Shown: positions 36,568 to 45,545, counted from the first letter of the stretch. The stretch: DNA of 64,000 nucleotides from Hyphomicrobiales bacterium (GCA_009377755.1 WHTM01000013.1:1-64000), one strand, 5' to 3'. The notes: generated from the letters alone by a model not told the origin. Translations and numbers: made by a program.

Positions 36568-37557
36568 ATGGCCACGTTCACGGCGATCCGGATCGACAAG
36601 AGCGAGAGCGGCCAGACCGCGGCGCTCGTCGATTTCGATGAAGCGGATTTGATGCCGGGCGATGTGACCGTCCGGATTGAATGGTCCACCGTCAACTACA
36701 AGGATGGCCTCGCGATCACCGGCAAGGCGCCGGTGGTGCGCCGCTTTCCGATGATCGCGGGTGTCGACTTCGCCGGCTCCGTCATCGCGTCGTCGCATCC
36801 GCAATGGAAGCCGGGCGACCAGGTCATTCTCAACGGCTGGGGGCTGGGCGAAACGCATCTCGGCGCCTATGCCGAGCTGGCGCGGGTCAACGGCGACTGG
36901 CTCGTGGCCTTGCCCAAAGGCATGAGTGCGCGCGATGCGATGGCGATCGGCACCGCAGGCTACACGGCGATGCTGGCGGTGATGGCACTGGAGCGCCACG
37001 GGCTCACCCCGCAACGCGGGCCGATGATCGTGACCGGCGCGGCTGGGGGCGTGGGCTCTATCGCGGTCGCCATTCTTGTAAGGCTCGGTTACCAGGTTAT
37101 CGCCTCGACGGGGCGCCTGGAGGAGGCCGATTATCTCAAGAGCCTGGGTGCGGCGGAGATCGTCGAGCGCAAGGACCTGTCCGGTCCGCCGAAACCGCTG
37201 GCCAAGGAGCGCTGGGTGGGCGGCGTCGATTCCGTCGGCTCCACAACGCTTGCGAACGTGTTGTCGATGACGCGCTACGGCGGCGCCGTGGCGGCCTGCG
37301 GTCTCGCCGGCGGTATGGATCTGCCGACGAGCGTGGCGCCGTTCATCCTGCGCGCGGTGTCCCTGCTCGGCATCGACTCGGTGATGTGCTCGCTGCCGCT
37401 GCGCCGGGCGGCATGGGCTCGTCTGGACTCCGATCTCGATCGGAGTAAGCTTGCGGTCATGACCACGGAGATCGGCCTTGCGGATGTGATCGAGGCGAGC
37501 CGCCGGATCGTCGCTGGGCAGGTCCGCGGTCGAATTGTGGTCAAGATCGGGGGCTAA
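36568..37557 (+). CDS. acuI: MDR-family acrylyl-CoA reductase-like oxidoreductase
   Basis: A 329-residue zinc-free medium-chain dehydrogenase of the YhdH/AcuI group, which reduces acrylyl-CoA to propionyl-CoA with NADPH. The N-terminal WSTVNYKDGLAITGKAPVVRRFPMIAG type segment, the nucleotide motif GAAGGVGSIAVAIL and the TGRLEEADYLKSLGAAEIV region are characteristic. Acrylyl-CoA arises from DMSP or 3-hydroxypropionate metabolism, but no dmd or prp gene is adjacent, so it may act as a general detoxifying enzyme. Ribosome site AGGGACGGA before the start. Confidence 0.9.
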   Translation: MATFTAIRIDKSESGQTAALVDFDEADLMPGDVTVRIEWSTVNYKDGLAITGKAPVVRRFPMIAGVDFAGSVIASSHPQWKPGDQVILNGWGLGETHLGAYAELARVNGDWLVALPKGMSARDAMAIGTAGYTAMLAVMALERHGLTPQRGPMIVTGAAGGVGSIAVAILVRLGYQVIASTGRLEEADYLKSLGAAEIVERKDLSGPPKPLAKERWVGGVDSVGSTTLANVLSMTRYGGAVAACGLAGGMDLPTSVAPFILRAVSLLGIDSVMCSLPLRRAAWARLDSDLDRSKLAVMTTEIGLADVIEASRRIVAGQVRGRIVVKIGG

Positions 37558-37652
37558 TCGTACGACGTACGCGACATCTCGGGGCATCGTTCGGTCTGGT
37601 AAGCATCCCGTAAAGATTTTGCGTTAAGAATTCGCCGTCTATGGAGGCGAGT

Positions 37653-38108
37653 ATGTATGCCAGTATCGCTGCCGCGTTAGCGTTGGTTGCGTCCGTTGCT
37701 CCGGCTGCTGCCGATGCGATGAAGGCCGAAGAAGCGCGCCACTTCGTCGTCGGCAAGGTGTTCTCCTATGCCTGCTTTGAAGGCACGCGCGGCGCCGGCC
37801 GGATTTATTCCGACGGCTCGGTCGCCGGCACGATCCAGCTGCGTGGTGCCGGCCCGGTCCGCTATGTGAGGCTGCCGCCGAATACCCTGCGGGTGAAGGG
37901 CGAGTCGGTGTGCGCCTCGGTGCGCGGGCTGCCGTTCGAGCCCTGCTTCAATCTCGCCAAGACATCGCCGGCGAGCTTCCGCGGCTCGATCTACGGGCTG
38001 AGCTTCGCCTATTGCGAATTCAATCGCCGCGGTCGCCGCATCGACATCGCGCGCAAGCCGCGTCAGTCGAAGGATCTGCCGCTGCGCGCCGCCATCGACG
38101 CGCCCTAA
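37653..38108 (+). CDS. Secreted protein of unknown function
   Basis: A 151-residue protein with a signal peptide (MYASIAAALALVASVAPAAADA). The mature part has five Cys, including YACFEGTRGAGRI, ESVCASVRGLPFEPCF and FAYCEF, so it is likely disulfide-bonded in the periplasm, and ends in a basic tail. Similar small proteins are found in Bradyrhizobium-type genomes without a known role. The start is decided by GGAGG at 37643-37647: an ATG upstream at 37641 would place the ribosome site inside the gene. The gene stands alone between acuI and a convergent DUF2339 gene. Confidence 0.75.
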   Translation: MYASIAAALALVASVAPAAADAMKAEEARHFVVGKVFSYACFEGTRGAGRIYSDGSVAGTIQLRGAGPVRYVRLPPNTLRVKGESVCASVRGLPFEPCFNLAKTSPASFRGSIYGLSFAYCEFNRRGRRIDIARKPRQSKDLPLRAAIDAP

Positions 38109-38129
38109 CGGCGGCGGCTTGGCGCGTGT

Positions 38130-40808
38130 TCAGGCGGAATCGGGCGGGCTTTCCGCGCCGGTGGCGTGCCGTGGCGGGAACAAGAGGCGCTGGTAGAGCC
38201 AGCCGATGCCGACCAGCACGAGGCCGAGCCCGATGAACGACAGGGCCCGATAGACACCGGTCAGCCCGGCCATGTCGACGAGAAAGACCTTGCCGATGGT
38301 AAGCACGACGACGGCCGCCGAGGCGAGGCGGGCCGGCTGCGAGCGCAGCAGGAATCCCGCGATCAGCAGCAGCACCCCAAAACTGAGCCATACCGCCGAG
38401 TAGGCGTACTGCTCCGCATCCGTCGTCCGCCCGCGCGTCAGCACTGGACCGTGGAATAGCGTCGTCACTTCCAGCGTCAGATAGGCGAGCGCCAACGCCA
38501 CCGCCGCGACCACCGCCACAATGCTGTAGAATTTCGGACGTGTGCCGCGGACGACCAGCGCCAGCCCACCGGCAAGGATCGCCGGCAGACCGTAGCCGAG
38601 CAGGAGCAGATTGAAGAACGAGCCGCCGACCGGATCTCCCGTCAGCAGCGGATTCTCCGCCACGAAGAGGCCGACGACGATCGCCAGCAGCGTCAGAGCG
38701 GCAATCACCTGCGCGCCGATGCTGTGCACGATGCTTCCGCTGCGGTGCCGCAGGCGCTCGAGCCCGATGGTCATGGCAAGGCCGCAGCAGACCTGCAACG
38801 CCACTTCCGCCAGGCGGGCATTGTCGCGGAAGACGTTGCCCTTGTTCATCAAGTGGCGGATCTCCAGGAACACCAACAACACGGTGAGCAGGAGGGCCGC
38901 CGACTCGACCATGCGCAGCGGCACGTCGTCGGTGCGCTTACGCATCATCCAGCCGGCGCACCAGAACGCGGCGGCCGGAACGCCGTAGCCGTAGAGCAGC
39001 CAATTGAAGATCGGCGTGGTGCCGATATCGGTGCCGACGATGCGCGGATCATAGACGATGCGCGCGAGCACCACCAGCGCGACCGCGCCGGCGAGCCAGC
39101 GCAGCATCGGCACCGGCCGCTTCTCGGCGACCCAGGCGATGCCGGGGACCATCAGCGCAAGCGCAACGGTGAGCCAGCCGCGCTCGAGCGCCATGGTCAT
39201 GGCGAGCGCCAGCGCCGCCACCGTGCCGGTGGCAAAAATCGCGACCGAGGTCGCCTGGCCTGGCCGGGGCGGGCGGTTGTGCAGCGTCTCGGACGCCCAG
39301 GCGCCGATCGCCGCCAGCATCAGGGCGAGCCCGGCAAACGGGATCGAGCGCTCGAAATTCGCGACGCGATAGTAGAGCGCCGCCAGGATGGCGAGCGCGG
39401 CGAACACGCCTGCCGCGCTCCACAGGATCGGAACAATCGCGCGCTCTGATCGGCCCTGCGCGATAAATCCCGCCACGCCGAACAACGCCGCGAAGCCGGC
39501 GCCGAGCACAAGATGCATGCCGACATAGGCGAGCTGCGGCTCGGGCACCGCGCCAGCCGTGGGGCCCGCCGGCAAGATCAGACGCGTGACGTCGACGTCG
39601 ACGGCCCACTCGACGAACAGGAGGGCGGTGAGCAGCGCGGCAAAAGGCAACGCGGCAGCCGCTGCGTCGGTGCGCCAGGCGATGGCGACGGTCCCGGCGG
39701 TCATCAGCGCGAAAGCCGTCATCGGTATCGGCGCATGCCGGCTCGCCAGCACGACGATGAGCGCCGCGAACAGATAGGCCGCGAGCGCGCCCGACGACAT
39801 GGCGTCGACCCGTCCCCGTTCCGGGCTGGGCCCATAGTAGAGATTGCAGACGAGCAGCGCCGCCGCAAGCAGGAAACCGGCGAGGGCATGGAAGGCGTGC
39901 GCCGTCGGCGCTGCGATGCTTGTCCCGTCGAGTCCGGCGTAGGTCCACAGGACCGACAGCACGATGGCGGCAATCGCAAGCCATTGCCACAAGCGCGCGC
40001 GTGCCAGTGCGAAGGCGGCGGCGGTGACGATCGCGAGATAAACGTAAAGCGCCCAATAGTCCGGCGTGTCGGACGCGACCAGGATCGGCGTGACATAAGC
40101 GCCGATCAGGCCGATCCCGGCGAGCGCCGGTCCATGCAGCAGCGCGGCGGCAAGTGTCAGTACCGCAACAACGCCGAGCAGGACGAAGGCAAGCGCCGGC
40201 GGCAGATATCCGTAGAGCGCGTAGGCGGCGTACACCGTTGCATAGGCGACGACGGTGCTCGCCGCCGTGAGCATGCTCGGAATATTCGCCACCGCACCGC
40301 CGGCGATTCCGGTGGTGTATTCCTTGCGCCGGGTCCATTCGCCGGCGGCGAGCAGCCCTGCCGCGAGCAGCGCGCCGAGCGCGATACGCACCGCCGGTCC
40401 GAGCAGGCCCTGCTCGATCGAGTAGCGGACCAGGAACAGCCCGCCGAGCGCCAGCGCCAAGCCGCCGACCCACACCACCCATTGGGTGCCGAATCGCTCT
40501 TCGAAGCCCGCGTGCGCACGCTCCGGCTGTGCCGTGGGTGCTGCCTGCGGTGCCGCCGCTGGCGTCTCGGGTGCGACGGCCGCGGGCTCTTCGGCTACTG
40601 CCGGTTGGGGTGGCTCGGGCTCCGTCACGGGCGGCGGCTCGGCCTGCGCCGGAGCTTCGGTCACCGCCGCGGCGATGCGGCCTTCCAGAACGCCGAGGCG
40701 ATGCTCGATCCGCTTCAGCCGGTCGCGGGTGTTGAGCGCGACGACGAAGCCGGCGATCGCGGCGATCGGAATCGCCAGGATCACCAGTCCGATCAACAGT
40801 TCAAACAT
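38130..40808 (-). CDS. DUF2339 multi-spanning membrane protein
   Basis: An 892-residue integral membrane protein. An N-terminal anchor (MFELLIGLVILAIPIAAIAGF) precedes a short coiled coil (TRDRLKRIEHRLGVLEGRI) and a Pro/Ala/Glu linker to about 105; after FGTQWVVWVGGLALALGGLFLVRYS more than twenty hydrophobic segments follow to the end. This architecture matches DUF2339 proteins, of unknown function, found across proteobacteria. The start at 40808 is preceded by AGGT and begins at the anchor; the 25-codon extension is not supported. Antisense open frames over this GC-rich gene are not real. Confidence 0.88.
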   Translation of the reverse strand: MFELLIGLVILAIPIAAIAGFVVALNTRDRLKRIEHRLGVLEGRIAAAVTEAPAQAEPPPVTEPEPPQPAVAEEPAAVAPETPAAAPQAAPTAQPERAHAGFEERFGTQWVVWVGGLALALGGLFLVRYSIEQGLLGPAVRIALGALLAAGLLAAGEWTRRKEYTTGIAGGAVANIPSMLTAASTVVAYATVYAAYALYGYLPPALAFVLLGVVAVLTLAAALLHGPALAGIGLIGAYVTPILVASDTPDYWALYVYLAIVTAAAFALARARLWQWLAIAAIVLSVLWTYAGLDGTSIAAPTAHAFHALAGFLLAAALLVCNLYYGPSPERGRVDAMSSGALAAYLFAALIVVLASRHAPIPMTAFALMTAGTVAIAWRTDAAAAALPFAALLTALLFVEWAVDVDVTRLILPAGPTAGAVPEPQLAYVGMHLVLGAGFAALFGVAGFIAQGRSERAIVPILWSAAGVFAALAILAALYYRVANFERSIPFAGLALMLAAIGAWASETLHNRPPRPGQATSVAIFATGTVAALALAMTMALERGWLTVALALMVPGIAWVAEKRPVPMLRWLAGAVALVVLARIVYDPRIVGTDIGTTPIFNWLLYGYGVPAAAFWCAGWMMRKRTDDVPLRMVESAALLLTVLLVFLEIRHLMNKGNVFRDNARLAEVALQVCCGLAMTIGLERLRHRSGSIVHSIGAQVIAALTLLAIVVGLFVAENPLLTGDPVGGSFFNLLLLGYGLPAILAGGLALVVRGTRPKFYSIVAVVAAVALALAYLTLEVTTLFHGPVLTRGRTTDAEQYAYSAVWLSFGVLLLIAGFLLRSQPARLASAAVVVLTIGKVFLVDMAGLTGVYRALSFIGLGLVLVGIGWLYQRLLFPPRHATGAESPPDSA

Positions 40809-40866
40809 CGACCTGCCCCCGCTCAGCGACGATGCTAGGCCAGAGTCGAGGGCCGTGAAAGGAGCG

Positions 40867-41850
40867 TCAGCTGCGCCCGCCAAGGCGCAGGCCGGGCGCC
40901 GGGCGCTCCTGGATGACTTCGCGGCGGAAACGGAATCGTGCCGCCGGCCGGCCGCCGGTCGTGGTCGAAACCTCGCCGGTGGGCTCGACCAGTGATGCGG
41001 TCTCGACGAGGCGACGGAAATTCTGCTTGTGCAGATGCCGCCCGGAGATCGCCTCGACGGTGCGCTGCAATTCGGTGAGGGTGAAATCCGCCGGCATCAG
41101 CTCGAAGATGACCGGCCGGTACTTGAGCTTGGCCCGCAGCCGGGCGATGGCGGTGGCGAGGATGCGGCGGTGGTCGAACCGCATCGGCTCGCCGAGGCTC
41201 GGCAGTTTGTTGCGCGCCAGCGCCGCCCTGCGGCCGTCGCGGCGCGTTTCCTCGACCAATCCCGCTTCGTACAGCAGTTCGTAGCGGTCGAGCACCTTCT
41301 CCTCGTCCCACGGGCTGCCGCCGACACCAAAGCAGAGCCGCAGCCGCTCGCGCCGTCCCAGCGCCAGCCGCGGTCCAGCCGTTTCCGGTTGTTTCGCCCA
41401 TTCCTGCAGCATGGGCAGAATGACGGAGTTGAGAATCGCCGGCCGGGTGTCGCGCCAGTCTTCCCAGGGGAAGAAACGATACCAGGGCTCGAATCGGGCA
41501 CCGGAGGCCTGCAGCACGCCGGCATTCTCCGGCAGGCGGCCGAGCGCGAGATAGCCGATCGAAACCACATGCGGGCCGGCGTCGCGCACCACTGCATGCC
41601 GCCCGCGGTCGCCGAAGGTGTAAAGTTGCTCGACATAGCCGACCGACAATCCGGTCTGCGCCTCCACCCAGGCGCGCAATCCCATCTCGAACGTACGGTG
41701 CGCCACCGGGTCGAACGGCCCGAACGGCAGGCCCGCCAATCCATCGGAGGGACCGCCGTCGGCGGCGATGAGGATCATCGGCTCGTCGCCCTCGACCGCG
41801 ACGATCGCGGCCGTCAGCCCGATCTCGATCGGCGTGATCTGGGCATCCAT
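40867..41850 (-). CDS. Nudix-fold transcriptional regulator, catalytically dead (NrtR-like)
   Basis: A 327-residue protein: N-terminal Nudix-fold domain (about 8-150), then a winged-helix region (about 170-300) containing RFDHRRILATAIARLRAKLKYRPVIFELMP and FTLTELQRTVEAI, LHKQNFRRLVE, the layout of NrtR-type NAD-related regulators. The Nudix box around RTFEMGLRAWVEAQTGL lacks the RE..EE residues: Ala, Trp, Ala and Gln stand where Arg and three Glu are normal. It therefore probably senses rather than cuts a nucleotide. NAD gene regulation in alphaproteobacteria by such proteins is known; nadA-nadC lie 8 kb away. It starts 5 bases after the phosphatase gene. Confidence 0.75.
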   Translation of the reverse strand: MDAQITPIEIGLTAAIVAVEGDEPMILIAADGGPSDGLAGLPFGPFDPVAHRTFEMGLRAWVEAQTGLSVGYVEQLYTFGDRGRHAVVRDAGPHVVSIGYLALGRLPENAGVLQASGARFEPWYRFFPWEDWRDTRPAILNSVILPMLQEWAKQPETAGPRLALGRRERLRLCFGVGGSPWDEEKVLDRYELLYEAGLVEETRRDGRRAALARNKLPSLGEPMRFDHRRILATAIARLRAKLKYRPVIFELMPADFTLTELQRTVEAISGRHLHKQNFRRLVETASLVEPTGEVSTTTGGRPAARFRFRREVIQERPAPGLRLGGRS

Positions 41851-41855
41851 GCCGG

Positions 41856-42362
41856 TCACTCGAGATCGAGCCGAAACGGCACGCCCTCTGACGCCATGAC
41901 GCAAGGGCCGATCTGCTGCACGGCGGCGATCATGCGGCCGCGGCGTCCGAGCCGGCGGTCGGCCAGCGCGACCAGCAGCGGGTTCGGGCTCGCCGTCGGG
42001 GAGGCGTTGCGGATGGCGGTGGCGATGCTCGCCTCATCGCGCTCCGGCCGCAATGCGCAGGCGGTGATGAACGCGGCCGCCGTGGAGCGGCTGATGCCGG
42101 CATAGCAATGTACCACCAGCGGCGCCGTGCGTTCCCACTGCTGGACGAAGTCGATCAGCCGCGCGACATGCTCGTCGGCCGGATGAATGTACCCGTCGAT
42201 CGGTTCGGCGATGTCGTCGACGCCGACATGCAGGTGGTTTCCGGTCGGGATCGGTAGCGGCCGGGCGATCAGCTCGATTTGCTTCAGCAAGGTGACGACG
42301 TGCTGCGCGTGGGTCGCTTCGAGGGTGGCGTGCAGGCGTGCAAGGGAACAGACGTGAATCAT
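41856..42362 (-). CDS. Protein tyrosine phosphatase-like protein
   Basis: A 168-residue protein of the cysteine-phosphatase fold. The P-loop HCYAGISRSTAAA gives Cys86 and Arg92 (CX5R), and an acidic segment upstream (GVDDIAEP) could supply the general acid. The size suits alphaproteobacterial dual-specificity-like phosphatases; its substrate is unknown. The start MIHVCSLARL at 42362 follows TTGGAG with rather short spacing. It is translated with the Nudix regulator just downstream, implying shared expression. Confidence 0.8.
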   Translation of the reverse strand: MIHVCSLARLHATLEATHAQHVVTLLKQIELIARPLPIPTGNHLHVGVDDIAEPIDGYIHPADEHVARLIDFVQQWERTAPLVVHCYAGISRSTAAAFITACALRPERDEASIATAIRNASPTASPNPLLVALADRRLGRRGRMIAAVQQIGPCVMASEGVPFRLDLE

Positions 42363-42410
42363 GCTCCAAATATAGGATGATTGCCGCCACGCGACCACCG
42401 GCCCCGACCG

Positions 42411-43091
42411 TCATTCGCCGAACAGCTTGTCGACGCGCTCCGCATAGCGAGCCTCGGCGACATTGGCGGGCCACGGGGTGAGGTAGTCGTGCTCCAGCGT
42501 CGCCGAGTAGACCGGCGGTTTTCCGAAGAAGCGCCGCGCCTCAGCGGACGCGAAGCCGGCAAGTCTCGTCGCTTCCAGATAGGCGGCAGAGCGATCGGCA
42601 GCCTTGATGTGCCCGGTGATGACGGGGGGCAGCTCCGGCGGCAGGCCGAAGCGCACGTGGATCGCTGTCAGCAGCCGCTTCTCGACCGCCTTGTAGGAGT
42701 CGCCGATCACCGCCTTGAATGGCGAGATCATGTCCCCGATCACGTATTCCGGCGCGTCGTGCAACAGCGCGGCAAGGCGCCAGCGCCGTTCCAACCGCGG
42801 GACGCGGGTGCGCAGCAGCACCTCCACAAAGAGCGTGTGCTGCGCGACCGAAAAGATGTGCGCGCCCTCGGTCTGGCCATTCCAGCGGGCGACGCGCGCG
42901 AGCCCGTGGGCGATGTCGGCAAGCTCGATGTCGAGCGGGCAGGGGTCGAGCAGATCGAGCCGCCGCCCGGACAGCATGCGCTGCCAGGCGCGGGCGTCTG
43001 AGCTGGCCGGTGACTTGGTCCGCGCACGCGGCGTAGCCTGTTCACTTCCCCGGGACGGGGGAGGCGATAGCGGCAGGCGCTTCGCCTTCAT
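42411..43091 (-). CDS. HD-domain hydrolase (YfbR-like)
   Basis: A 226-residue metal-dependent phosphohydrolase. HD motifs are clear: HIFSVAQHT (first His), LLHDAPEYVIGDM (HD) and a later Asp in IKAADRSAAYLEA. YfbR-type enzymes are 5'-deoxynucleotidases. The N-terminal 35 residues (Pro/Ser/Arg-rich) look foreign to the fold and may derive from repeat sequence. The ATG at 43091 overlaps the tag stop (ATGA), so it is coupled with tag, a DNA repair gene; a role in cleaning damaged nucleotides would fit but is inferred. Confidence 0.83.
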   Translation of the reverse strand: MKAKRLPLSPPPSRGSEQATPRARTKSPASSDARAWQRMLSGRRLDLLDPCPLDIELADIAHGLARVARWNGQTEGAHIFSVAQHTLFVEVLLRTRVPRLERRWRLAALLHDAPEYVIGDMISPFKAVIGDSYKAVEKRLLTAIHVRFGLPPELPPVITGHIKAADRSAAYLEATRLAGFASAEARRFFGKPPVYSATLEHDYLTPWPANVAEARYAERVDKLFGE

Positions 43092-43693
43092 TTCCGCTTG
43101 CCGAGCTTCACGCAGGCCGCGTGCCGGTGACAGGTCACCAAATGGTCGTTGACCATGCCGACCGCCTGCATGAAGGCATAGACGATGGTGGGGCCGCAGA
43201 ACTTGAACCCGCGGGCCGCGAGCTCCTTCGACATCGCCTGCGAAACGTCGGTTGCTGCCGGCACCTCCTTGATGCTGCGGAAACGGTTCACTTTCGGGCG
43301 GCCGCCGAGGAAATCCCACAACAGCGTCGAGAAGCCGGGGCCCTTCTCCATCGCGTCGAGCCAGGCGCGCGCCGACAGCACCGTGCCCTCGATCTTGGCG
43401 CGGTTGCGGACGATGCCCGCGTCCAGCATCAGCTTCTCGACCTTCTTCGGCGTGAAGCGCGCGATCTTCTCCGGCGCGAACTCCGCGAAGGCACGGCGGA
43501 AATTCTCGCGCTTGCGCAGGATGGTGATCCAGGACAATCCGGCCTGGAAGCCGTCGAGCACGAGCTTCTCGTAGAGCACGCGGTCGTCGAACTCCGGCAC
43601 ACCCCATTCCTCGTCGTGATAGGCGACGTACAGCGGATCGGTCTTCGGCCATGGGCAGCGGGGGAGGCCGTCCGGGTGGGGGTTGGGAGCCAT
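43088..43693 (-). CDS. tag: DNA-3-methyladenine glycosylase I
   Basis: A 201-residue base-excision enzyme removing 3-methyladenine. Zinc ligands of Tag are present: Cys in LPRCPWPK, His in VAYHDEEWG and the C-terminal HLVTCHRHAAC. The catalytic pocket segment DGFQAGLSWITILRKRENFR and FCGPTIVYAFMQAVGMVNDH are typical. The ATG at 43693 is chosen; a TTG three codons earlier is open but unlikely. It is divergent from the antitoxin gene 50 bases away and coupled to the HD hydrolase downstream. Confidence 0.95.
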   Translation of the reverse strand: MAPNPHPDGLPRCPWPKTDPLYVAYHDEEWGVPEFDDRVLYEKLVLDGFQAGLSWITILRKRENFRRAFAEFAPEKIARFTPKKVEKLMLDAGIVRNRAKIEGTVLSARAWLDAMEKGPGFSTLLWDFLGGRPKVNRFRSIKEVPAATDVSQAMSKELAARGFKFCGPTIVYAFMQAVGMVNDHLVTCHRHAACVKLGKRK

Positions 43694-43743
43694 GAAGCGC
43701 AACCGGTGTGGAAGAATCTTAGATCCATTGCTACATTAGACGC

Positions 43744-43965
43744 ATGGGCCACGCCGATGAAAGAGCAGCGTTGGAGGCATACAGCCGGGCGGAAATCAGC
43801 CGCGCGGAGGTTGGGCGCCGTCTGAACCAAGATGTCAGCTTTGGGGACTTGCTGCGAAAATTGTGGGAAAACCGTCTCCCTCTGCCGCGCTTCCCGAGCG
43901 ACCCAAATTCTCCCGGCGTGCAGCTAATTCGCACCTTGGCGACACGAGAGCAGCGTGCCGGATAG
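43744..43965 (+). CDS. Antitoxin-like protein of a PIN toxin pair
   Basis: A 73-residue protein, MGHADERAALEAYSRAEISRAEVGRRL, then SFGDLLRKLWENRLPLPRFP. The helical pattern, size and tight overlap (11 bases) with a PIN-domain gene mark it as the antitoxin of a type II toxin-antitoxin module; the AxExYxxGEIS-like helix resembles UPF0175-type antitoxins. It would bind and silence the toxin and repress its own promoter, which must lie in the 50 bases shared with tag. The antitoxin is intact while the toxin gene carries a frameshift. Confidence 0.7.
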   Translation: MGHADERAALEAYSRAEISRAEVGRRLNQDVSFGDLLRKLWENRLPLPRFPSDPNSPGVQLIRTLATREQRAG

Positions 43966-44570
43966 CGAGATCGGTGCGAAGCTCATCGTCACGGACACAG
44001 GGCCGCTGATCGCCCTCGCCGCTGCGGATGTGCTCGACTATCTTCTCTATCCAGGCGTGCCAGTCTACATCCCTGACGCCGTTCTTTACGAAGCAACGGT
44101 CAACAGCAGTTCGCTCGGCGCGTCCAGTATTGCTGCTTGGGTGCAACAGCATGCCGACGATGTCCGACTGATCGTCACCGAGACTTATGCAAACTTTCAG
44201 TTGCTGCGCGTGCACGACCCTACGGCGCGTCAGCGCGATCTCGACGAGCAGGCCGCGATGGAGGCGATTAGGTCCGGGCTCAAGCTCTCATTCGATGAAC
44301 GCGCTGTCTTGATAACCGAAGACGATCGAGTCATTCGTGGGTCCGTGATCGTCCTGGGTGAGGATCGTGAACGCCTGATCCCGATCACGACGCGGGACTT
44401 CCTGTTCGGCCTGGAAGCTGCGGGCCGCATCAATTCGGCGGATGAAGTGTACAAGGCGGCCGAGGATGCCCGGGCGGCATGTGTCGCGATTGACTGCGCT
44501 GGCTCATCAGCACAAGCAGGCCCGCATTGCGGTCGAAAGTCTTCTTCGTGGTGGCCGCGACGCGTCCTAG
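43955..44570 (+). pseudogene. PIN-domain toxin gene with a 1-base insertion
   Basis: From GTG 43955 the protein reads KLIVTDTGPLIALAAADVLDYLLYPG, the PIN strand-1 Asp motif, then YIPDAVLYEATV, LSFDERAVLITEDDRVI with further acidic residues: a VapC-type RNase. After DEVYKAAEDA (about 44468) the frame leaves the family pattern. One base back, GRHVSRLTALAHQHKQARI and AVESLLRGGRDAS run to a TAG at 44570, three bases past the end of convergent ygfZ. One extra C in GCCCGGG near 44470 explains it. Unrepaired, the frame runs 245 bases antisense into ygfZ. Catalytic residues lie before the break, so some activity might remain. Confidence 0.7.
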
Positions 44571-45442
44571 TCGCCGGGCCAGGCAAACCGCGCCCAGTCT
44601 GGCTTTACCGGACGGATCGGAATGCCGCCGGCTTCGAGCGGCACGCTCTGCGCCAGCGCGTCGGCGGCTCGGTCAAGGCGCAACAGTGCGAGGCCACGGC
44701 CCTGCGCGGTCGAGCCGAGTGTGCCGACTTGTTTCTCGCCGGCCATGACCGGCGTTCCCGCGTCCGGCGCGTAGTCGTCGTAGGCGATCGGCACGACCCG
44801 GGATCGGGCGGTTGAACGGTGCTCGACGCGCGACACCACCTCCTGTCCGATATAGCAGCCCTTGTCGAAATCGACGCCGCCGAGCTGATCCATGTCGGTC
44901 TCATGCGGGAAGGCGTCGCCGTAGATGAAGTCGAGGCCGCCGCGCGGCACGCCGAGAGCGATCCGGTGCGCCTCGTAGGCGGAGGCGTCCGCCAGCGTCG
45001 CGCCGAACGTCTTGGCGGCCTCTTCGGCGCGCGGCGGCGCCAGCATGCAGCGCATGCCGAGCGCGGAGAGCCGCGGGTCGGGATAGGTGAGGCCGAGGTG
45101 GGCCGTGGGCGTGCCGCCCCAGACCGCCATCACGCCCAGCACCTCGGATATGTCCTCGACCATCACCTTGGCGCGCAGCTTGTAGCGGTTGAGCCGGTCC
45201 GTCAGTTCCGGGGCGAGGGCCCGCGGGCAGTCCAGGAAAAAATCGCCACTCTCCGCAGCTTCCGCTTCGGCGACAATGAAATCGGCGATAATCTTGCCCT
45301 GCGGAGTCAGCAGCGCCCCGAAACGGGGTGCGCCTGGCGCCACGCGTCCCATATCAATGGTGACGAGGTTGCCCAGCCAGGCGCGGGCGCCGTTGCCTGT
45401 GACCTTGACCACGCCGCGATCGGGAAGCAGGGCTGCCTGCAT
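44567..45442 (-). CDS. ygfZ: YgfZ/GcvT-like folate-binding Fe-S repair protein
   Basis: A 291-residue tetrahydrofolate-binding protein of the GcvT fold, involved in assembling or repairing iron-sulfur enzymes. The YgfZ signature KGCYIGQEVVSR is present with its essential Cys near residue 195, preceded by IALGVPRGGLDFIYGDAFPHETDMDQLGGVDF in normal arrangement. The last bases overlap the restored stop of the convergent PIN toxin. It is divergent from coxE by about 100 bases. A link to Fe-S maturation of the Mo-hydroxylase is possible but general. Confidence 0.92.
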   Translation of the reverse strand: MQAALLPDRGVVKVTGNGARAWLGNLVTIDMGRVAPGAPRFGALLTPQGKIIADFIVAEAEAAESGDFFLDCPRALAPELTDRLNRYKLRAKVMVEDISEVLGVMAVWGGTPTAHLGLTYPDPRLSALGMRCMLAPPRAEEAAKTFGATLADASAYEAHRIALGVPRGGLDFIYGDAFPHETDMDQLGGVDFDKGCYIGQEVVSRVEHRSTARSRVVPIAYDDYAPDAGTPVMAGEKQVGTLGSTAQGRGLALLRLDRAADALAQSVPLEAGGIPIRPVKPDWARFAWPGD

Positions 45443-45545
45443 GGGACATCCTTTTCAGTCGCGGGGAAGGTAGAATGTCGGCCACCGGGTCACAACCGGC
45501 CGGCCGGCACCGAAGGCGCATTTTGCTGCTATTCTGAATTGGACC

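Noticed and set aside
34770-36695. 641-codon minus-strand open frame over the MFS pair
   Set aside because: Antisense shadow of two transporter genes with full family motifs; no domain or ribosome site of its own.
39049-40482. 477-codon minus-strand frame within the DUF2339 gene
   Set aside because: Same strand but another frame of the membrane protein; Arg/Ala-rich and without features.
43955-44815. 286-residue toxin gene as one unbroken product
   Set aside because: The last 80 residues are antisense to ygfZ and match nothing; the family's own C-terminus is found in the neighbouring frame ending at 44570.
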